From Tuctoria greenei (Eukaryota > Streptophyta > Magnoliopsida > Poales > Poaceae), in NCBI GenBank assembly GCA_036927565.1, contig JAYESD010000001.1, positions 47,924,064-47,988,063 on the forward strand: a stretch of DNA of 64,000 nt, read 5' to 3'. Of this stretch, positions 56,481 to 64,000 are shown in pieces (positions within the stretch are counted from its first letter, which is position 1; each line of letters begins with the position of its first letter). The position numbers and the translations under genes are program-made. The notes beneath the pieces were generated by a model. The model had not been told where the DNA came from. It worked only from the letters and a program-made list of their open reading frames with translations, and ran no database searches.

Positions 56481-56773
56481 CAGGGTCTTGACCGCATTCT
56501 GGGACGCGGGTTTCCAAGATCCCCCACAAATGATGTTGAGTGCTTTGCGACGCTTGAGTTCGTTATGGGGTCGAAGTCCTTAGCCTGGTGGACCGCTTCA
56601 ACAGCCCGTTCGAGCTTTTGGAACACCATCTCCACATCTTCGCTGACATGGTCGACCTTCTACGGCTCAATCTTGTTGCTGCTCGGAGGCTTGATGCTTA
56701 CCATTGCGCTGAAAGTGCAACCACTTTTTAGAGGAAAAAGCCCCTACCTGGCGTGCCAAATTTCGAAGTATCT
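56481..56773 (-). other. T2 deletion scar, leader and primer site
   Basis: Only about 290 bp separate the protease from the LTR, so the whole gag core seen in T1 and T3 is missing. The primer site reads TTTGGCACGCCAGGTAGGGG on the minus strand (56741-56760), 13 bp from the LTR edge. Confidence 0.7.
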
Positions 56774-57220
56774 TGCGACACTTCCCACGGGCTTGCTATG
56801 CAAGCAGCCCGCTGAGGTTCTTGATCGGACGGGCTTAGTCCTCGGGAGAGATTGCACGTATGAAAGATGGTGAGATAGTGGTTTTACGTGGTTCGGACCA
56901 CTAGAGCGTAATACTCTACTCCACGGTGTGAGTTGTGTTGCTAGTGTGAATGCATGTGTTTAGTGTGTATGCATTTAGATTGGATCCCTTGTAACGGTGG
57001 TGGTCCAATCCTTTTTTAGACAAGGACGAACGCCTTACAAGTGGGGTTCGGGGCTCGACAGGTGGCCCCAAGGAAATCTTATCCTAAAGATCTAAGGCTT
57101 CTTCGCTACACTGTCTCTGACCTCTGCTTGGAGACTTGTCTTCTTGTCACCTCCGATACTAATGGCCCACGCGTAGTTGCTGACGGTTGTAGGGGATGTC
57201 CCATTCATTTGTCTTGTCGC

Positions 57221-58829
57221 TGTTGATACTTCCTACGCACTACTAACAATTCATTCCTAGCAGCAGTGCCAGAGATGCTTGTTAATATATTTTAGATTAC
57301 ACATGTAAATCCGCAAGCGCACGGAATCTATCGATGTAGCATTTCCCCTTTTAGAGTATTCCCAATGGGTGTCATTTATATTCTCCCAAAGGAAGGCTAG
57401 ATGGAAGCAAAGCAATCATCAAATGGAGAAGCTAGGTGGTCTAGGTATGGTTCTAGCAAGGATGGATAAATGATAGTTTGGAGGTAGTGTGAGACACACA
57501 AGAGCATCCTATCCTAAGGGGGTAAATGAGATAAAGAGGGACTAGGCTAAGAGTTAGGTAGATACTCCTATTGTGTTTCTAATGTGCATATACATATCCT
57601 AAGTTAGTTACTAATTATCATATTAATTATGAATTCTCATGCTAAGTGGATTAACACCTCGGGCACGGGTTTACCCCTAGCAACACTAGGACGGCTCCCG
57701 CTAAGAGCTTGTGGCATAGCCGAACGTGGAGGATTACAAAGGATAGATAGGGTTGTCACCACTTACTGCCTACCTCTTCAATACGTGGGTCTACGAGACA
57801 TTCAACACTACTTTCTATCCTAGAACCATGCTAGCATATTAAGTAATTACCTTAAGAGCCTAGGCACAAGCCATCCTAAGGCAATGAACTAAATCATCAT
57901 TGAACCAATGTTAATTCATAGCATAAGTTATTCATATTAACATAATCATGTCATAGCTAATTAGACTATAGTGGGGGTTTGTAGTGTTTATGATGATATA
58001 ATGGTAATGGTATAGCATAATCATAAATACTACTCCTACCACATACATGGAATCCACAATCAAACAAGAAACACTTCATCCATGTATATGAACAATAGAA
58101 GACTAACAATATCATCTTTATTAAGAGCAAAGTCACAAATACAAACAGGAATATAAGAGCCATACCTTTTGCGATTAGGAATTGGGAAGAGACTCCTTCT
58201 ACTCCTCTCCTACTTGGACTATGGACTAGAGGCTCTCCTCTCTACAGCCTATACTCCTCTAAGCCTATGGAGAGTGGTGTATACAATGGATGAATACTCA
58301 AGTGGTGTGTGTTGAAGTAAGGGGTCAGGGGTCCTATTTATAGCTTGGAGAAGGGTTGGTTCCGGCCACCAAAAGTGTGCGAATCAGTCACCACTGACTT
58401 CTTCAAGCCGGAAGGAGCCAACACATGGAAGCTGACCGAGTTTGGCGGAAAGACCAGTTCGGCCGACTAGGGGGTCATCCGACCTGGTATATCCTCCAAA
58501 TGGTCTGTTCTTCCTTGGGGTGACTTCCAGGTGGGTCCCATCCCTTGATATGGGTGCTACACCGTTGGATGGCCTCGGATACTTCTATTTGTGGGCCATT
58601 TGATCCATGTGGTGCCACATGTCGGTGCTTGATTGGCTAGGATGATAATTTATAGGATCCATTCCCTTGTTTTACCTTCAATTCTGTATAAAATACCTGC
58701 ATGCACCATTTTCTCCAAGGACAAGGGGAAATAGGTTAAATAGAAAGGTGATGTGTGCAAGAAATGATATTTCCATCACATAATTGAGTTATATTGATGG
58801 GTGAAATATGTATATAACAACCATCAACA
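57221..58829 (-). repeat. Solo Athila LTR
   Basis: A single 1609 bp LTR of the same family as 45778-47373 in inverted orientation, flanked by gtcgc (57216-57220) and gtcgt (58830-58834), a target duplication with one changed base. The undisturbed site in T1 (near 43788, CCTGTCGTCGCAAGC) confirms the insertion point. Confidence 0.88.
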
Positions 58830-58984
58830 GTCGTCGTAAGCTACCACACTTGGCGAAGTGAGGTAGGCATGCGGCGCCTTTACTGTGATGTGATTGGGCG
58901 CAGTGGTCCCTGACCGTAGGCGTGTGCCGCCTCATGCGTCGGGGGTGGGTGCATGCCTTCAATGCTTGATTTAGACGGGGCGCA

Positions 58985-59380
58985 CCATACCTTAACTCCC
59001 GCAACCCACTGTCTAGGGCAAGTTGTATGACATGTGGCAGCATCGGAGTTGGTCACTGCGGGAGAGGCCAAGTCTGGTACTTTGGGGCAAGTGGCAGCCC
59101 CGGAGCCCTTCCCTAAAGTGATCTAGGAATCCTGGACTGTAGGACATGTGGTGGTGCCGGACACCTCCGCGGGAGGTGTTTGGCCTGGTGCTTCGGACCA
59201 CATGGCCGCACCGTAGCCCACACCTCTTGTGGAGTGGGGTCCTGCCCTGCTAAACACGTGGCAGTCTGGTATCCCGTCTCACCGTGGGAGTTGGGTTCTA
59301 TCTTGGAGGTCCACGTGGTAGCGCCAAAACCTGTACCTGAGGAAGGTCGGGGTCCGGTGCCTTCTGGACACGTGGCTTCA
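58985..59380. repeat. 54-57 bp tandem array with a G-box core in the T2 LTR
   Basis: Seven units have the A of the CACGTGG-like core at 59032, 59089, 59146, 59200, 59256, 59313 and 59370. The spacing is 57, 57, 54, 56, 57 and 57 bp. Three cores keep a perfect CACGTG. Confidence 0.8.
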
Positions 59381-59464
59381 TTGGACCCTGCCTCGGCGGG
59401 GAGGTAGGGTACTTAGTTGCTTTCAGCCTGTGCGCGAGGGTACCCCATATGTTGGGTACCGACA

Positions 59465-59830
59465 AGCGTTCTCTACCAATCGTACTCTTCGCCTCAAAGA
59501 CTCTGCGCCTCCTGCACATACTTTGCCTAGAAATAGAAAAATAACATCATCAAAACTATCAAAGAGATTTCAATTAAGTTAACAACATAACTCACCAACG
59601 TCATAGTCGCCATCTGAGAAGACAGTTGACCAGGCTGCAACGGGTCACTTCCCAAGGGACCCCTCTTCCATACCTCGATAGGTGTCGGATCCTGAACGCT
59701 CTCGTGCTGCTATCGATACGTGTTAGCACAATGAAAGATTATAAAATTACTTAAATAGAATTTTAGTCACACTTACCATCCGTTTAGCAACACGTATGTA
59801 GTCGTCCCCACCCAGACGGTGTTTTCTGTC
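59465..59830 (-). pseudogene. CACTA 2 second-gene remnant
   Basis: The minus strand near 59770-59820 encodes HRLGGDDYIRVAKRM, matching HNYGGNGYLRLAKRM of CACTA 1. The blocks at 59590-59720 and 59465-59530 match the CACTA 1 blocks at 18920-19040 and 18800-18845. The blocks are short and separated by AT-rich intron-like DNA. Confidence 0.65.
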
Positions 59831-59879
59831 TGTCCCTCTACTCTCTTGAGAGTCCAGCAAGAGTATGTATTGTGTTTGT

Positions 59880-60985
59880 ACTAAACGGTGAAAAGACATT
59901 TCTCGCCAACCCAATGCGAATATTTCTCGCGTCTTTGGTGAAATTTGAATCGAAGTGGTCAAGCGCTTTCCATGGCTCACTGTTAGACGGGTGCACCATC
60001 ATTCCGTCGTTCTCATGTATACCTTATTTGTGCAACCTCATGTGTCTGGTTGTTTTTTTTTTTTTGAGATAAACAAGTGCTTGCAAGTAGCGAAGCTGCT
60101 TCTCTGCGACTTCAGTCATTACTTTTGTACCATCATCATTAACAACTTTGACAAATCTCGCTTTATCACATTTTAAGCACTTGTTCTCATTGGCATGCTC
60201 TTTCCAGAAAATCATGCAGTGGTTTGGGCACATATCAATCTTCTCATAGTTCATACCAAGACAAAAAATCAATTTCTTAGATTGCTACATATCTTTAGGC
60301 AATTTATGGGGCTACAGAAGGACATCGCTAATCAATTTGATGAGGTCCTTGTAGCAGTTATTGAAGAAGAAATACTTATACTTAATTGCCATAAATATAG
60401 GCCCTCTTTGGCAGAGCTTCATGAAGCTAATTCTAAGGAATAATCTGAGAAGCTGTCTCAAACACTATTTTTCAAGAGAAGTGATTTTTGGATGATTCTG
60501 TGAAGTGATTCTCTAAAATGATCTATGGAGCTGGAAGCTAAAAAAATAGCTTCTCCTGATTCTGTAAAGTGATTCTCTATCCTGATTCTATGAGTAAAGA
60601 ATCATAGAAAACAATTTCGGTCACAAAATCACTTCACCACAGGATCAGAAGTGAATCTAGAGAATCAACTCCGTGGAGCTCTGCCAAAGGGGGCCCTAGT
60701 AATGAAATTGGGGATCGTCACTTTGGTGTGTTCATGCAATGGTTGTTCTGATGTCTCAAGAAGCTCAAAGAACTTCTTTTCCTCCATTGTAGGAGAATTC
60801 TCCGTCAATTCAGGATTTATGGATTCAAGCATCTCGTCCATCCTATCGACTCCAGTGTTGTCATCCTCATCTCGATCTTCTATGGCTTGAGAAGGTGTCT
60901 CACCGTGAAAGGTCTACTCGTCTTGGTGAACCACTCCTCTGAGTGATTCCCATCCTTTTTCCAACCAGTATACATCCAAGTGTGG
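59880..60985 (-). pseudogene. CACTA 2 Tnp2 transposase fragment
   Basis: From right to left it matches the start of Tnp2 of CACTA 1: the N-terminal region (60700-60985, collinear with about 23090-23560), then after the small insertion at 60400-60696 the block YEKIDMCPNHCMIFWKEHAN and CLKCDKARFVKVV (60024-60272), and the segment around the seed-plant Tnp2 motif NPMRIFL (59880-60000, read in the complement). A run of T at 60053-60064 breaks the frame. Confidence 0.7.
60400..60696. mobile_element. Small inverted-repeat element (MITE-like, 297 bp)
   Basis: The ends are imperfect inverted repeats, GGCCCTCTTTGGCAGAGCTT at the left and the complement GGGCCCCCTTTGGCAGAGCT at the right. The inside holds further complementary stretches (AGCTTCTC, GTGATTCTCT, CACTTCAC), so the whole can fold. 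It splits Tnp2 sequence that is continuous in CACTA 1 near 23100. Flanking TA (60398-60399 and 60697-60698) may be the target duplication. The superfamily is not certain. Confidence 0.75.
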
Positions 60986-62340
60986 TTTTCAGCAATGCTT
61001 GAGGGTATACCTTCAAAGCTGACAAATCATTATCAGTTTCATTGTTATGTTATGTCACGGCCCTAGAACTAGGCAGATAAGTCCTAAGCCCAGCCAACAG
61101 TGTCCGAGCGGGGCGTGCTTGCGACGGGGCGCATGGTGTGGATTCGGGTGAAATTTCGGCAGTATAACCACCTGTTCTCCACTGCACGCCCGAAAATGGT
61201 GCAGCGGAGAACATTAGGGTTATGTCGTCGAAATCTCATCCAGATCCAGATCGCGTCTTGTCACAAGCCATGCCCCCTCGGCCACTCCCAGGCTGTCCTA
61301 AAAGGGACAATAGCATGTGAGACGCACCAATTCAAAATGGGTGACGCATTTCTATAGGTTACATTACTCATTTTCATTTTTAAGTCATCTACGAGAGAGG
61401 AAAGAACGAGAGAAAAAGAGGGAGGAAAGTTGGTCTTAGTTGACAATTCCACATCCGAATTCACCGTCCACGCAATTGTGGGTGATTGACGTCCTCACCA
61501 TCGCCGTTCGCTTCCATGTCGTCTCAAGCATATGTTACGACTACAACTGTTTATACGACACGAACACATTTATTGCATGTTGTGTTGTGTCGAGTCGGGC
61601 CAGGCCTGCCCGAAACCCATTTATGTACATATTTTAAGTAATCACTCAAAAACATTAATTATCAATAAACAATAAGTACCAATTAATGAACAACATAATA
61701 AACTAAATAATAAATAATTATTGATGAACAACATAATAAACTAACTAACTGATGATCACTCGGGGCGTCAATCTTGAGCCGCTCCACCTCCAAGCGGGCA
61801 TGGAACTAATGATCGGTGTATGGTCCGGAGGTGAGGATAAAGGGAGAGAGTGAGAGAGAAAGGGGTAGGGGGGTGAGGAGAGAGGGAGAGGGACATATAG
61901 ATAGAGGGAGATGAGGAGAGAGGGACCAATGAATTGCTTTATTTGACGGTAATAGTTATAAAAACATATATAACTTGCATGTCAAAACATGCGCAGAAAC
62001 TAGACTTTAAGCAACACAATACTTATTCAAGGAGCTGGAAGAATGGTGCACATGTTACTCATGTAGTAAGAACAGAAAGAAATGGGAGAAAAAATGAGGG
62101 GAAAGAGAAATATCCTATAGTTAAAAACCTGATTGCAGAGAAAAGACAGGGGAGCACATGGTTATATCAGAACCCATTTTATTATTATCATAATGCCTAA
62201 GCCCATTGTAAACACACTATAGGTCGAAATGATCTACAGTAACCACTAACCCTTTCTTATAATGTAAATCTCATATATATCATAATGCATAAACCCATTA
62301 TTGCTGATACATGAAAAAATCAACTATAGAGCAAACATGA
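60986..62340. other. CACTA 2 noncoding upstream region
   Basis: No gene seen. 61510-61590 resembles 23885-23935 of CACTA 1. 61620-61750 is AT-rich with AATTA repeats. 61830-61930 is a GAGAGGGA-rich purine stretch, the counterpart of the G-rich tract of CACTA 1. 62160-62310 has two similar CATAATGC-TAA-CCCATT segments. Confidence 0.55.
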
Positions 62341-63084
62341 TGTCGGTACCCTAAAAACCATACACCCCTTGAGGTTACAGAAATCTCAAAGGAAAGCATT
62401 CTACTTGGTTTGAAGACCCTCGGAGGCCCACTTGTCAGACATGACCGGACCCGCTTCTCCAACATGGTTAATCCCTGGGTCGCCACGTGTACGACTAACC
62501 CGGAGCTACCTCCCACAAGGGGGAAGCTCCGGACCACGTACCAAAACGGCACCTCCGGACTTAACCCCAGACCGAGAGAAGCTCCGGACCTGACACGTGT
62601 CTGGTAGCCCCGGAGCTACCTGCTTCACACAGTAAGCTCCAGAGCTGCCACGTGTCAAATCGTCGGACCTTCCAGCTTCTAATCTCCGGAAGACCTTGTA
62701 ACAGCTCCGGATCTTCAAAGGAGAGTCAAGGACTTAAAGACCCAGTTAAGTGCCATTAATACTATATTAATGACACTCAATCGGACGATCTTAACACTAG
62801 TAACGGTGCTGTCAAAGCCCGTTACAGGATCATTAAGAGCAATTAATTGTGTATCAATACCAGTAACCGTCGGGGCCACATGTCGGGCCAGGCTAGCTTG
62901 TAACGGCATATCCTTGTACTATAAAAGGATAGGCCGACGATACACTCGGGGACGTTCACGGACGATCATACGCACCCCACGCGTTTGTGACAAGCTCTTA
63001 CCGCTAATACAACACCAACACACCCGTGGAGTAGGGTATTACGCTCAGGCAGCCCGAACCACGTAAATCCTCGTGTCTCCTACA
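62341..63084 (+). repeat. LTR of T3
   Basis: About 744 bp, ending near CTCCTACA by comparison with T1 and T2. It has four CACGT cores with A at 62485, 62536, 62595 and 62650 (spacing 51, 59 and 55 bp), several AGCTCCGG / CCGGAGCT copies, and a TATAAAAG box at 62920-62927. The right edge is the least certain. Confidence 0.7.
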
Positions 63085-63153
63085 TTACTTTGATTTTCAC
63101 CTTCTTGAATCTCCGTGCGCCCACACCGAACCACAAACTCGACGCATCTGCGC

Positions 63154-64000
63154 ATGGTCAATTGGCCACAGAAGTTCCGGCCTCATCTGCCAGAGAAATT
63201 CGACGGGACTGTCAACCCCGCCGAATTTCTTCAGATTTACTCCACTGCTATTTTGGCAGCTGGAGGAAATGAGGTTGTAATGGCCAATTATTTCCCTGTG
63301 GCTTTAACCGGAACCGCGAGGTCCTGGTTTATGAGCCTTCCACCCAACTCTATCAATAGTTGGGAGGAGTTGTGCCGACAGTTCACCGCCAACTTCGGGA
63401 GTTCATACACCCGACCAGGCACCGAACTGGATCTTTTTGCCGTCGTGCAAAAAGAGAGAGAATCCTTGCGATCCTTCATACAGAGGTTCTCTCAGGTACG
63501 CAACACTATTCCTTCTATCTCTAGCGCCTCTGTCATTGTGGCATTCAGACAGGGAGTACGGGATAAGAAGATGTTGGAGAAACTGGCAATCAAAGAGATT
63601 ACCAGTGTCACGGAGCTCTTCAGCTTGGCTGACAAGTGCGCCGGAGCTGCGGAGGGCCGTGAAATGCACTCCAAATCAACTCCGGAGGGTAACAAGAAAT
63701 CCTCCAAAGAAGAAGCCGCTACCTCCGGGAACGGCAAGAAGAAGAAAAAGACCAACGACAAGAAGAAGCCGTCGGCCGGTACATCCAATGTCGCAGCTGC
63801 TGCAGCTCCGGGTGGCCGGGGGTCACGCCCCGAAAAGCGACATCGACCGTCTTCAGAAGATGGAGGCAAATCCAAGGTTTGGTGTCCAATTCACAAAACG
63901 GGCAGCCACAGTTTGGAAGATTGTCGGGAGGTCCAAAACCTCGCCAAGCGCTACAACAAGCGCCAGGAAGAGTCTCCTTTCCGTCAAAGAAAAGGAAAAC
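63154..64000 (+). CDS. T3 gag, partial, open to window end
   Basis: The ATG at 63154 opens a frame of at least 282 codons with no stop. It starts inside the conserved gag core (FRPHLPEKFDGTVNPAEFLQ), continues with NYFPVALTGTARSWFM and SLRSFIQRFSQVRNTIP, then FRQGVRDKKM. A Lys-rich basic linker follows at about residues 190-215, and a CHHC-type zinc motif (WCPIHKTGSHSLEDC) lies near residue 248. Gag of related elements has a longer N-terminus, so this start is probably not the original one. Intact reading through this length suggests a relatively young copy. Confidence 0.85.
   Translation, partial: MVNWPQKFRPHLPEKFDGTVNPAEFLQIYSTAILAAGGNEVVMANYFPVALTGTARSWFMSLPPNSINSWEELCRQFTANFGSSYTRPGTELDLFAVVQKERESLRSFIQRFSQVRNTIPSISSASVIVAFRQGVRDKKMLEKLAIKEITSVTELFSLADKCAGAAEGREMHSKSTPEGNKKSSKEEAATSGNGKKKKKTNDKKKPSAGTSNVAAAAAPGGRGSRPEKRHRPSSEDGGKSKVWCPIHKTGSHSLEDCREVQNLAKRYNKRQEESPFRQRKGK

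Larger units (their letters stand above)
44427..59464 (-). mobile_element. Tat-lineage Ty3/gypsy element T2, internally deleted and nested
   Basis: On the minus strand the order is 5' LTR (59464 to 56774, split by a solo Athila LTR), primer site, protease, RT (split by an Athila element), RNase H, a second archaeal-type RNase H and the start of integrase, where T1 is inserted at 44426. The dual RNase H marks the Tat lineage. Gag is missing. The rest of integrase and the 3' LTR should lie left of the window. The right flank agcgt (59465-59469) is the predicted target duplication. Confidence 0.8.
56774..59464 (-). repeat. 5' LTR of T2, split by a solo Athila LTR
   Basis: LTR sequence lies at 56774-57220 and 58830-59464, about 1.08 kb in total. 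It begins TGCGACACTTC in plus orientation and ends with the complement of TGTCGGTACC. It is collinear with the T1 LTR on both sides and carries the G-box tandem array at 58985-59380. Confidence 0.8.
59465..62340 (-). mobile_element. CACTA element 2, internal deletion derivative (both ends missing)
   Basis: Related to CACTA 1 and in the same orientation. Second-gene blocks at 59465-59830 are joined near 59840-59880 straight to Tnp2 sequence, skipping the equivalent of about 19140 to 22580 in CACTA 1. T2 bounds it on the left and T3 on the right, and no CACTA terminus is visible in the window. Confidence 0.7.
62341..64000 (+). mobile_element. Tat-lineage Ty3/gypsy element T3, start only
   Basis: The LTR starts TGTCGGTACC at 62341, the same terminus as T1 and T2, here on the plus strand. 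A gag frame follows and is open to the window end. The leader between LTR and gag is only about 70 bp and no clear primer site is present, so the leader and N-terminal gag seem to be deleted. Confidence 0.75.

Noticed and set aside
1..64000. Host genes, tRNA or rRNA genes, CRISPR arrays, centromeric satellite arrays
   Set aside because: No host-type exon structure, cloverleaf sequence, spaced direct-repeat array or long satellite tandem was seen. tRNA matches are only the short primer binding sites.

Overview
The window is plant nuclear DNA made almost entirely of transposable elements, with no host gene that I can support. The lineages present point to a grass (Poaceae) and to deep, probably pericentromeric or other heterochromatin: SIRE-like Ty1/copia, Tekay-type and CRM-like chromoviruses, Tat-lineage and Athila-lineage Ty3/gypsy elements, and Tnp2-type CACTA transposons. 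The species cannot be named from the sequence alone.

Layout, left to right. 1-4532 is the 5' half of a minus-strand copia element. It sits in Tekay element A (4533-27724, plus), which also carries a complete CRM-like element (5635-13085, target duplication tgcct) and, inside its 3' LTR, an 8.5 kb CACTA transposon (17189-25722). Tekay A lies in Tat element T1 (27725-44426, minus). The 5' LTR of T1 is split by a solo copia LTR (30409-43593, duplication gtcgg), and that LTR is split by the complete Tekay element B (31974-43566, duplication gcttt). T1 lies in a second Tat element, T2 (44427-59464, minus). T2 also carries an Athila element (45778-54743, duplication cttac) and, in its LTR, a solo Athila LTR (57221-58829). 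To the right are a deletion derivative of a CACTA element (59465-62340) with a small inverted-repeat element in it, and the start of a third Tat element, T3 (62341 to the window end). Several junctions are fixed by target duplications and LTR ends, so the order of insertion can be read directly.

Most coding regions are broken. Tekay B is the youngest-looking: its LTRs are very similar, and its gag and pol frames are open except for one stop between them. It carries an extra frame between the primer binding site and gag (35125-35979). The first 14 residues of that frame copy the histone H3 N-terminal tail, keeping K4, R8, K9, S10, T11, G12 and G13, and its downstream continuation ends in a run of Asp. 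The same element encodes an integrase with a C-terminal chromodomain, a fold family known to bind methylated H3 tails. This is the most interesting object in the window.

Other signals worth attention are a 56-57 bp tandem array with a CACGTG core in the LTRs of all three Tat elements, a palindromic motif array in the Tekay A LTR, and splice-acceptor-like tracts directly before both the extra frame and gag in Tekay B.
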